64,000 nt of DNA, from contig OY978525.1 in NCBI GenBank assembly GCA_963854835.1, positions 68,819,554-68,883,553 of the forward strand, given 5' to 3'. This DNA is from Megamerina dolium. Taxonomy: Eukaryota > Arthropoda > Insecta > Diptera > Megamerinidae. The position numbers and the translations under genes are program-made. The notes under the pieces were generated by a model. It saw only the letters and a list, made by a program, of their open reading frames with translations, had not been told where the DNA came from and did no database searches. Within the stretch, counting starts at the first letter, position 1, and the number at the start of each line of letters is the position of its first letter. This document shows positions 1-9,586 of this stretch, one piece after another.

Positions 1-350
1 TATCGAAGGATACATTGAAAAATTTAGTAACAAGTATTCCAAAAAGATTGGCTGAGGTAATTAAAAATAAAGGAGGCCATACAAAATACTAACTTATATT
101 TTTTTTTAATAATTCAAGTGGAAAATTTTAGTTTGCACTTTATTTTGTCTAATATAATTTGACAATGAGATACTACTTTTATCCTTGTGCTATATTTCAG
201 AGACTGAATTCCCATATTTTGTTTTTTAATTTATGTTATTGAAGTATATAAACTATTTCTGTTTTCGTTTTTTAATAAAAATATATAAAAAAAATTTAAG
301 CTACATTGAATTTTTTCATTTTACTTTGCACTTTATTTTGTCCGACAGTG
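1..350 (+). mobile_element. 3' end of a Tc1-like DNA transposon (left part outside window)
   Basis: This holds the last codons of a Tc1-type transposase followed by about 260 bases of 3' terminal sequence. The motif TTTGCACTTTATTTTGTC occurs at 132-149 and again at 325-342, just inside the outer end. That doubled motif is the inverted/direct repeat arrangement of many Tc1 elements. The outer edge reads CCGACAGTG and ends at 350, followed by TA, the target dinucleotide of this superfamily. The ends differ from those of the element at 465-2114, so this is a different family. The left half lies outside the window. Confidence 0.7.
3..92 (+). pseudogene. Tc1-like transposase, C-terminal 29 residues (partial)
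   Basis: Frame 3 reads through 29 codons to TAA at 90-92 and ends ...GGHTKY. The preceding IPKRLAEVIKNK matches the C-terminal helix typical of Tc1 transposases. The neighbouring element at 465-2114 ends in the similar NAKGCHTKY, so the two are relatives and not copies. The catalytic domain lies upstream of the window, so it cannot be judged whether the gene is intact. Confidence 0.75.
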
Positions 351-435
<85 letters not shown>

Positions 436-464
436 TATATATTATATATATATATATATATATA
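351..464. repeat. (TA)n microsatellite with interruptions
   Basis: Alternating TA with a few interruptions (TTTA, TACATTATATATTA) fills the space between two Tc1-like ends. It supplies the TA target of both neighbours. Apparent reading frames here are Tyr/Ile repeats and are not genes. Confidence 0.95.
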
Positions 465-493
465 CAGTGGCTCACAGCTTATTTCGTACAGTG
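465..493 (+). repeat. Left terminal inverted repeat of the Tc1-like element
   Basis: It begins CAGTGGCTCACAGCTTATTT and mirrors 2086-2114 with one mismatch over 29 bases. It would serve as the outer transposase binding site and cleavage end. Confidence 0.9.
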
Positions 494-852
494 TATATAT
501 TTTTATGTACATGGCTGTAACATCGAAACTAAAAAACTTATCGATAAGTTTTGAATGTAGATGTCTGTGTATGTGTTTAGTAAACCTAATAAGAAAACGG
601 GGAACCCCAAAAATTGTTCTTTTTGTCATGCAAGAAAGAAAAACTATTGATCAGCTGATTTTCAGCTCACATCTTATTTCGTACACAAACTTCAATGTAA
701 GTAAGTTTCATTCTGCCGCGCAGTTACAAAGTTTTTTTGAATTGTATGAGTTTTTGGACCTTTTTAACTATTATAACAATTTTTATTATTATTATTTTAA
801 ATAGTTAAAGTGCTGTAAATTAAACATTTAGCGTTATGGGCGTCGTACAACG

Positions 853-1853
853 ATGGAACAGCGTAAACTGGTAATTAACCATTTTAGGAAAGGTTAGAGT
901 GTGCGAAAAATTGCTGAAATGACAAATTTAAGTGCCTCAACTGTCCAATACATCATTCAACGCTTCGTTCGCGAAAATCGGTTGGAGAACAAGGGCAGAG
1001 AAGCACCTAATAAGATTTTCAACGCATCAGACGAGCGTTATATTGTACGAAAAATTAAGAAAAATCCAAAGTTATCCGCTCCGAAGTTGGCTGCAGAGGT
1101 TCAGCGTGAAATAGGAAATCATCCAGTGCTGAAACTGTCCGACGTGTGCTGCGCAATCATGACTTGAACGGTCGAGTAGCCCGAAAGAAACCATTCATTT
1201 CAAAAATGAATATACAACGCCGACTTGACTCCGCCAAAGAGCATATTATTAAGACTCCTGCGTTCTGGAATACCGTTATTTTCGCGGATGAGTCTAAGTT
1301 TAATATTTTTGGTTCGGACGGAATGTCATATGTTTGGCGTAAAGCGAATACCGAGCTAAACAAGGAGAACCTTAAGCCCACAGTGAAGCATGGTGGCGGT
1401 AGCGTGATGGTTTGGGCCTGTATGTCAGCAGCCGGAGTAGGTGAATTGGTTTTTATTGAGGGGACAATGGACAAAATGAAGTACCTCGAGATTCTGAAAA
1501 ACAATTTACTTCAAAGTGCAGACAAACTGGATTTGCGGGATGAATTTCGGTACTACCAAGATAATGACCCAAAACATAAATCTGGGATTGTGCAATCTTG
1601 GCTTATTTGGAACTGCCCACACTTGATGTCTCCACCACCACAGTCACCTGACATGAATGTGATTGAAAATCTTTGGTCTATTTTGGACAATAAAATAAGA
1701 ACACACAAGATTTCTAATAAGCAAGACCTAAAGAAGGTACTGATGGAGGAATGGAAAAAAATCACACCAGACATCACTCAAAAATTGGTGGATTCAATGC
1801 CAAATAGACTCCAGGCTATCATTAACGCTAAGGGATGTCATACTAAATATTAA
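853..1853 (+). pseudogene. Tc1-like transposase, broken by a nonsense codon and a frameshift
   Basis: The chosen start is ATG at 853, opening MEQRKLVINHFRKG. An in-frame TAG follows at 895-897. The frame then continues through a paired-like helix-turn-helix region (MTNLSASTVQYIIQRF) to about 1126. There a small indel shifts the frame and the catalytic domain continues from about 1128 to TAA at 1851-1853. Catalytic motifs are present: FADES for the first Asp, QDNDPKH for the second, SPDMNVIENLW for Asp/Glu. Total length is about 330 codons, normal for Tc1. The family cuts and pastes DNA at TA sites. The two lesions make this copy inactive; its ends could still be moved in trans. Confidence 0.88.
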
Positions 1854-2085
1854 AATCAACTTACTTTGTTTTTAGTTTGAACTTAAAGAGACTGTACGAA
1901 ATAAGCTGTGACATGAATTTTCCTATTTTATTCTTATTTTATTTTTTTATAGTGTCAAACACTAAAATTTTGAAAAAGTAAATTTTGGAAAATAAAAAAC
2001 AAACCTTCCTTTCAAAAATGGCATTTATATTTTGTTCAAATTTTTGCTATATTAGGAATTACGACTGCAGCAATTTTTAAACTGT

Positions 2086-2114
2086 CACTGTACGAAATAA
2101 GCTGGGAGCCACTG
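2086..2114 (-). repeat. Right terminal inverted repeat of the Tc1-like element
   Basis: This is the inverted copy of 465-493, ending GGGAGCCACTG just before TA at 2115. One mismatch separates the two ends. Confidence 0.9.
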
Positions 2115-2929
<815 letters not shown>

Positions 2930-2939
2930 CTCGTAGCGT

Positions 2940-3576
2940 TTATGCCCCTAGCGCTAGTTTGGAGTGTGTTAGCCCCGGTAAGATTTCCCAGTATAAACCT
3001 CTTTGTGTATCCTCTTCTTCCCAGATGATACGGGAGATATTACCCGATCTTAATCCACAAAATGATTCGGGCCCTACAAATGGAGTTGTTGCTCCTTTCC
3101 TGGCAATCTTATCTGCCATTTCGTTACCATTGATCCCTAGATGTCCCGGAACCCATATAATACACACCTGATTGAGTTAGCCAGGGATGTTCAGTTTTTC
3201 AATGCCTCCATCACCAGTTTTGATGTAACTTGGTGAGATTTGAGTGCTTTGATAGCTGCCTGGCTGTCACTCAGTATTGCTATTCTGCGGTTCCGGTAAT
3301 TCTGTTCGAGATTAAAGTGCGCGCATCGATCTATTGCCTACACTTTTGCTTGAAAGGTAGAGGTGTTCTTGCTTAATGTTCAGAGTATATTTTCCCTGGT
3401 CCGAATATACCTGCCCCGGCTCCATCGTCGGTGAGGGAGCCGTCGGTGTACCATGTTATCATGTACTGGTTTACCTTGTATGTTTCTGATATACCTTCCC
3501 AATGTTTTTTGTTACTAAGCTCAGTTTTAAAATGTTTCTTAAAGCTGAACGTTGGGAGTATCGAGTGCCTTGGCAT
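2940..3576 (-). pseudogene. RNase H domain of the LOA-like LINE
   Basis: Two open segments carry the hallmarks. Upstream, at 3373-3576, is WYTDGSLTDDGAGAG, the first catalytic Asp. Downstream, at 2940-3167, is WVPGHLGINGNEMADKIARK, the last His/Asp motif. The middle Glu region between them is frameshifted. The domain would remove RNA from the cDNA hybrid. It is non-functional here because the frame is interrupted. Confidence 0.75.
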
Positions 3577-3939
3577 CGAGATTTCAGGAAGTTGTTCAGC
3601 GAGAAGTTCTATCTCACTTCGGTTGAGATAACTACCTGTGCTGGATGAATATATGAAGGGGAGTAAGATCCAAGAGTATCTCCATTGATGCCGTTGGACA
3701 TATTAGCAAGATACAAGTCTCTGTATCTTGCTAAAAGCGTTAATTACTGTCTGCTGCTTCGTGCACTTTTCCCAGACTAATGCCCTGTAGGTTATCATAG
3801 GCCTGACTATTGCTGTATATATCCATCACACAATTTTTGGAGTACATCCCCAACTTTTACCCGCAATAGTTCTACACACCATGAAAGTTTTGATAGCTTT
3901 CTCTTTTATCTCCTCAATGTGGGTTTTCCACAATAATTT

Positions 3940-5160
3940 CTAATCTAAATGGGTACCCAAGAATTTTACTGCTTTCTGAAGTTCTATCTCCACACCGTCT
4001 AAATGAATTGGTTTAAGATGCGTAAGTTTGTACTTCCGTGTGAATGGTACTATCGTTGTTTTTGCTGGATTGATGTTCAGCCCCACCGTGGCGCACCAAC
4101 CCCTCGTTAGTTTGAGTCTTAGCTGTATTATTTCACATAGAGTGTCCTCATATTTACCTATACAAATGATGACTATGTCGTCCGCATAGCCCTGAAATTT
4201 TTCCAATACTACTATACTCCACGTAAGTGGTGATAGCACACCTACTTGTGGGCAACCCTTGTGGTGTTTGCAATTATACTTCCTGTACCAGTTAGTATTT
4301 CAACATTCATGGTATGAAGCATATTACTCATTCAAGAAGCTAGTGTATTGTCAACCCTTCTTCTTGTAAGATTTCTCCTGATAGCGTTATGTGAAGTATT
4401 GTCGAAGGCACCTTCTATGTCTAGAAAGGCGCATAACGCCGTTTCCTTTTTTTCCAAACTGTCCTGCAGTGAGTTCGTCAGTTGATACAGAGTAGTAGTT
4501 TCAGTGGAATGCCATGCTCTATAGGTATGCTGACAAGAGTGCACCGGATTTCTCACTCAAACTGTGGGTCGGATGTAGTTATCTACAACTTTTTCCAAAA
4601 TTTTTAGAACAAAGGATTGCAGGCAGATTGGCCTGAAGGATTTAGGATGAAGCGGGTCCTTCTTATCTACCTTCGGCAAAAATACCACCTTTGCTCTTCT
4701 GCATATCCTATGTATGTAACCTAGCGCTATATTGCTTCTAGCTATTCTCGTTTTTCTAGACTTAACAGCTGCTCTATACCCTTCTGAAGTAAGGCAGGGA
4801 AAATTCCGTCTACTCCAGGTAATTTCAATGTTTTAAAGGTGATCCGAGGTTCTGTGCAAATTTCACTTGCCAAGATCCATACATTCCTGCTTATTCTTCC
4901 AAGGTTTTCAGCATATTCTATCCCTGCTGCCACGAAGATCCTAAGAAGTGTGTGTCAAGAAGTAATTTTACCCTTTCTTTTTCGTTTTCCGTGAAGAAAC
5001 CATCTCCTTTTTAAGGTTGGTTGATGATATACTACTGCCTTTGGCTAACAATTTATAGAGTTTTGATGCCTTAGCGGTGTGCTCAATGCTTTCGCAGAAG
5101 ATTCTGAAACTTATCGTTTTGCTTTCCTAATCTCTTTATTGTAGAGTGTTAGAGTTCTTC
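3940..5160 (-). pseudogene. Reverse transcriptase domain of the LOA-like LINE
   Basis: Minus-strand segments line up with an RT in order: LKLPGVDGIFPALLQKG (near 4830), the HTYRAWHSTETTT block and LDIEGAFDN (4332-4556), then the catalytic GYADDIVI box (near 4170-4190) followed by LNINPAKTTIVPFTRK. Stops and frameshifts separate the blocks, so no complete protein can be made. Family members prime reverse transcription at nicked target DNA. Confidence 0.75.
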
Positions 5161-5469
5161 TGTATTCGGTCCAATCCCCGGTAATTTTTGATCTATTTGA
5201 TAACCTTCGAACCTCCGTTCTTAGTTTCAGTAGATCATTGTTCCTCCAAGATACATCCTTGGTAGAGTTCACCTTGCTTAATGGACAACTATCTTCATAT
5301 GAATCAATAATTAACTTATTGAAACTTTCTACCTTAGTTTCTAGTTGTATTTCATTTCTGATACAGCCGCGTAATGTTAGTGGTCTTAGGTTTGCATTCA
5401 GATTGTTTAAGTATTTTTACCAGTTTGCTTTTCTCGGATACCTTACGATTCGTTGCATTAATTGCTCCC

Positions 5470-6144
5470 CCTCTATGTCAAATCGCAATATGCTGTGGTC
5501 GGACATTGATGATTCGGTGGATACTATCCGATTCCCAACAAGACTGAAGCTCCAGGTGTTTCCTAAGGTTAGATCCAGGACTTTTTACGTACGCTAGTTA
5601 CGAAAGTTGGTGTATCACCCACATTTAAAATTTATAATTTATTACTAATGATAAATTCAAGAAGGTACTCACCACGCTTGTTAGTATCTGTGCTCCCCCA
5701 TGCCTCGTTATGCGCATTGGCGTCACATCCAAGTATAAGAGGTTGCTTCTTCCTTTCACTGTACTCAGTCAGTTTGTAGACCAGCTCAGGTGGGACCCAA
5801 GCATCATCTCTTGGTAGATATCCTGAAGCGAATATTATATCACGTGTACACCCGTTGATGTTGACCGGGATCTGAACCGCTACAAGATCTCTAGAGAGGA
5901 ACTATGGAAGACACAAGTATTTCATGTTTTTTGTTAGTACTATGCAAGCTCTTACGTTTACATACCTCATGTCACATATTACCTGCGTTTTGGATGCAGC
6001 CAAATCTTTGATTTGGCCCCTGAACAACCAATGTTCCTGGGCCAGCACTATGCTCAGGTTGGACCTGAGTGTTGCTTTAGCGATGACTGCCGAGGCGGCC
6101 CTAGCATGGTGGAGATTGATTTGAGCAACTCTAATGCTGGCCAT
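5470..6144 (-). pseudogene. Endonuclease (EEP) domain of the LOA-like LINE
   Basis: The minus-strand ORF2 start at 6144 reads MASIRVAQINLHHARAAS and continues to VLAQEHWLFRGQIKD, the metal-binding Glu region. Downstream, other frames give LILGCDANAHNEAWGST (the catalytic Asp-x-Asn, near 5730) and a MSDHSILRF-like box near 5500. These are the exonuclease-endonuclease-phosphatase motifs that nick target DNA. The frame changes several times. Confidence 0.7.
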
Positions 6145-7375
6145 CTCTTCGTTACTGGTGTACTACTCTCTTCTTCGCATCGCTCTCCGCTGTCGAATTC
6201 TACTTCGGCGGTCAGTTTTAGCGCTGACACTGGAGGATTTCTTAATGCACGTCCCTTATGAATATGTACTGGGCTCTTGCCAAATCTGTAGGCCACTCTA
6301 CAGTCTTTGGCTTTGATCGCTTTAGTGATCGATACCGATAGTTAACAGCTGCCCGTTCTTCTCGTCCTTGCTGCTAAAGATTCTTCAGAGATTGGTGCTC
6401 AGCGCTTTGTTCTGAGTTACAATGAGATCAAGGAGTTTCTTGTCGTCGGTATCCGCTGTACGAGGAAGCATCATCAGATGTACACCAGGGATAGCATATC
6501 AAGTGCACGTCGTCAGCTCATTCCCCTTCCACCCAGATATCCTTGGTATCGTCGCCTTCACCCATTCAGCAACCGCTACGGTGGAACAGTCAACCAGGAT
6601 AAGGCCTGGTCGAAAGCGGATGCCGTCTCATTCAAGTTTGGTTCAGATCCCTTGAGTATTTCATCTATCAAAAGATTTTCGAGTTGCCGTTGCTTCTCGC
6701 GCGAAAGGATGAACTCCGGATAAGTTTTCGGGATTATAGCCAGTTTGACGCCTTTAGTGACATTGGTGTAGCTGACACCCACTTTCCTGGTGGTCGCCTC
6801 TGGTCTCGAAGCAGGTTTTGGCAAATTTCTTGTCGCAACCCCCGGTGCAGTGTCAAAAGCCCTGTTTCTTTTGGCAGCATTGCCATCAGTTGGACTGATT
6901 TCTGTAGCGCCCCTCTTCCTTGTGTCAGAGGTGCTCTTAGCGCGATTGAGCACTTTCTGCTTGACTTCCTCGGGCGTTAAGCCCTCATTGAGATAGCGCA
7001 GATACCATTTGGTACCCGCCCTGCACAGACTGGTTGCTTTCTTGGAACGCCAAAGGCAGGAAGCTGCCTACTCTGTACAGTACTTGTAGAGGACTGTGTA
7101 GTTGCGACCTTGGATGTCGATATACCCTCTGCAGCCACAGTTCCCCTACTTTTCTTCCGTTTCTCGGGTACAGTTACCGTCCATGCCGTAGGTGCAGAGT
7201 TTTTGTCTCTGTTACCTTTGCCTTCCGCCTGTCCTCTCCGTTTAGGAGTTAAAACCTGTCGTTTAGTATTGAGAACATTACGTTCCACCTGATCCGCCAA
7301 TCCCACGAGTGTGGGGGAAAGGAAGGTCCGTCGTGTCATAGCCCCCAATAGCAAGATAAGCCCACGGTTACTCAA
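6054..7375 (-). pseudogene. ORF1-like segments of the LOA-like LINE
   Basis: Three minus-strand open stretches (6977-7375, 6576-6953, 6054-6296) precede and partly overlap the ORF2 start in another frame, the usual place for ORF1. They are rich in Arg, Lys, Ser and Pro. One contains the compact block VKLAIIPKTYPEF. I see no zinc knuckle. The call rests mainly on position. Confidence 0.5.
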
Positions 7376-7760
7376 TGAGGCGGGCAGGTATCAGTGAGGT
7401 GCAACGCTAGAATATAGTATGGTAACCCCTAACTGCAAACATCAAGCCGATGGACACGTGCTATACCGGCTTACGGGATCACCCTTTTCGTCTGTTCCCT
7501 TCTTTTCCATTGGAGTTGGGCACCTAAACTCCAATCAGGGTTAACAGTGCCATCACGTGTAGGTTAGAGGGAGATTCAGTATGATAGGCGTGAGGCTTCA
7601 TTTCTAATCTAATTGTAGATCTGCCATACGGTGCACTTCATCCTGCTTTATGGCACCTGCATAAGATTTTGAATGTATATTTTTTAATTTTTGAAAGAAA
7701 AACAATGGCCTTTAAACAAATTTTCTATCATTTTAATTAAAGTAATAATTATCAAAATAT
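7376..7760. other. Probable 5' region of the LOA-like LINE, then AT-rich flank
   Basis: Up to about 7670 the base composition is GC-richer, like the LINE. From there to 7760 it is AT-rich and unassigned. The last four bases, ATAT at 7757-7760, are the left target duplication of the Gypsy element that follows. Confidence 0.5.
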
Positions 7761-8197
7761 TGTAACGAGTATCGATAGTTGATTACTCATCACTATTGTG
7801 ACTGACTCTATTGGCAGCATCGAAACGAATGTCAACAAAAAGAAATAAGCGATAACCAGAACAAGCCAACGAGAACGGAAGAGAAGAATCTCGATAAAGG
7901 AAGATTCTGGGGTGTTGCCAACAGAGTATAAATAAAGCCAGTGTTGAGCAGTGAAATCAATCTAATTCCGAACGTGATTGCGAAAACATTGATACAGAGG
8001 CAAAAGTTGCAAGTACATTTAAGTGTTATAGTAAATAGTTGATTGTAAACGGAGTTGATTGTAAATAGAGATTATTAAATAAATTGTTGCTGTATATAGT
8101 TGTATAAAATAAGTGTTGCAGTTATCATTAACAGAATCCAGTGATCGAACAAGGTAATTCAAATAGAATTAAACGTTCACAGAATAAAAACGTAACA
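7761..8197 (+). repeat. 5' LTR, Gypsy copy 1
   Basis: 437 bp, TG...CA ends. A TATAAATA box lies at 7927-7934 and an AATAAA at 8078-8083, so the promoter and poly-A signals of the element can be placed. It differs from the 3' LTR at 7876. Confidence 0.95.
7927..7934 (+). promoter_or_regulatory. TATA box in the 5' LTR
   Basis: TATAAATA lies inside AGAGTATAAATAAAGCC. The same box is conserved in the other LTRs of this family. Transcription would be expected to begin about 30 bases downstream. Confidence 0.55.
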
Positions 8198-8199
8198 AT

Positions 8200-8217
8200 T
8201 GGTGTCAGAAGTGGGAT
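8200..8217 (+). other. Primer binding site (tRNA-Leu type)
   Basis: TGGTGTCAGAAGTGGGAT begins two bases after the LTR end. It is complementary to the 3' end of animal tRNA-Leu as I recall that sequence. It is identical in copy 2 (20431-20448). Confidence 0.8.
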
Positions 8218-8226
8218 TCTGTAAAG

Positions 8227-9586
8227 ATGGTGAAAATTGACCAACTAAAAGTGGACCAGCTTAAAAAGCTGTTGGTAGAGATGAATCTATCGTCATCAGG
8301 TGCAAAGGCGGAACTGCTGGTGAGGCTGAGGCAAGCTATGGAGGCTAAGGGAATTAATGTAGAAGAACATGAGTTCTTCGAGGAAGCCGATATACAAGCA
8401 GTTGTGCACGCTGAGGAAGAGAGCAAAATAGATTCGAGTGGTCAACTCATGGATTTCATGAAAACCATGATGCAACAGCAGAAACAACAGCTACAAGAAA
8501 ATGCGTCTCGCCAAGAAAACGCTATGGGAGAGTTCCAGAAAACAATTGACTCCAGGCTTCAAGAACATTCGGCTGAATTGCGTATGGAAATTCAAGAAGG
8601 TTCGGCTCGACAAGAACACGTCATCGAAAATCTACAAAAAGGAATTGAGATTAGATTTCAGGAAATTTCCGGAACCATTAATGAAAAAGTCATGGATCTG
8701 AAGGAACATGTAGATGACTTGGAAGATAAGTTCGAGAAATTACAGCACGATCTCAACCAACTAAAAATAAGTGGAGTAACCACATCAGTGATAAGAGAGT
8801 CAACTACAATTAAACTAAAGCCACCAACATTTGACGGAAGCACGCCATTCAATATCTTTAAGCTTCAATTCGAGACAACAGCTTCGAAGAATCAATGGGA
8901 TGATAGCGACAAGACTGCTGCTTTAATAGTCGCATTAAAAGGTAATGCTTCCGACGTGTTACAGATGATTCCAGAGAAAGATCGTGGTAGCTACCAATCA
9001 CTGATGGACACACTCCAGCGGAAATATGGAAATGAATACAAGAGTCAATTACATCGAGTGGAATTGAGATCGCGAGTGCAACGGAGTAATGAGAGTCTTC
9101 AGGAATTCGCTTCCGATATTGAGCGCTTATGTCATCTAGCGTTCTCCGGTAATTCGGAAGAGTTCGTCGAAAAAAAAAATAGAGGCATTCATAGATGGCA
9201 TACGTGATGGAGAGACAAAGCGTGCCCTAGTCATGTCGCCAAGGAATACTTATGCCGAAACAGTCAGTAGTGCATTGACGTTTGAAGCCGCCAGTTTGAT
9301 GTGTCGACCAATGCCACGGGTACGCCAACTAGAAACAGAAACAGCAGATCTGGTTGAAGCAGTGTGTCAGGCATTCAAATCTGTAGTGCAGCCTGAAGGA
9401 AGAACAACAGGTCGACGCGAAATCAAATTTACTGGTAAGTGCTTTATTTGCGAGAAACCAGGACACATGGCGCGTGACTGCCGTCTACGACGAAAGCGAT
9501 CAAGATCGAATTCTCCAGGAAGACAAAAGAAGGAGAATAAGGTGGATAGCGATCGCTCCACTAACACAAATCCATCGTTAAACTAA
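8227..9586 (+). pseudogene. gag: gag, Gypsy copy 1 (frameshifted)
   Basis: ATG at 8227 opens MVKIDQLKVDQLKKLLVEMN. The first 40 residues match a SAP-type helix-loop-helix (LKKLLVEMNLSSSGAKAELL). A long coiled-coil region with EHSARQE-like repeats follows. Then come a retrotransposon gag core (FDGSTPFNIFKLQFE, LQRKYGNEYKSQLHRVELRS) and one CCHC knuckle (CFICEKPGHMARDC). Within a run of ten A after 9169, copy 1 lacks two bases found in copy 2, which stops the frame at 9207; the gag frame resumes to TAA at 9584-9586. Gag would form the particle that packages the RNA. Copy 2 encodes an uninterrupted version of 485 residues. Confidence 0.93.

Larger units (their letters stand above)
465..2114 (+). 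mobile_element. Tc1-like DNA transposon, full length, IR/DR type
   Basis: A 1650-bp element has 29-bp terminal inverted repeats at 465-493 and 2086-2114 that differ at one position (CTCACAGC against CTCCCAGC). Each end carries a second inner copy of the motif CTTATTTCGTACA, at 667-685 and 1893-1911, giving the inverted/direct repeat architecture known from Sleeping Beauty-like elements. TA dinucleotides flank both sides (463-464 and 2115-2116), consistent with TA target duplication. It contains one transposase pseudogene at 853-1853. The ends look well kept while the gene is broken. Confidence 0.9.
2930..7570 (-). mobile_element. Decayed non-LTR retrotransposon with RNase H (LOA/I-group-like)
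   Basis: Read on the minus strand, the order is ORF1-like segments (7375 to about 6054), endonuclease (6144 to about 5470), reverse transcriptase (about 5160 to 3940) and RNase H (3576 to 2940). An apurinic-type endonuclease, RT and a C-terminal RNase H together are typical of LOA- and I-group LINEs. The phrase LDIEGAFDNTS and the endonuclease start VAQINLHHARAAS resemble LOA-type elements. Many frameshifts and stops show long decay. No poly-A tail or target duplication could be placed, so the outer limits are approximate. Confidence 0.75.

Noticed and set aside
233..554. Long open frames made of Tyr-Ile repeats across TA tracts (also at 2185, 14763, 37564, 39178, 47126, 59089, 60067-62558)
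   Set aside because: They are translations of (TA)n microsatellites; no signal of coding use.
901..1167. Reading the 901 frame as a separate small gene
   Set aside because: It is the N-terminal part of the Tc1-like transposase, interrupted by a nonsense codon upstream and a frameshift downstream.
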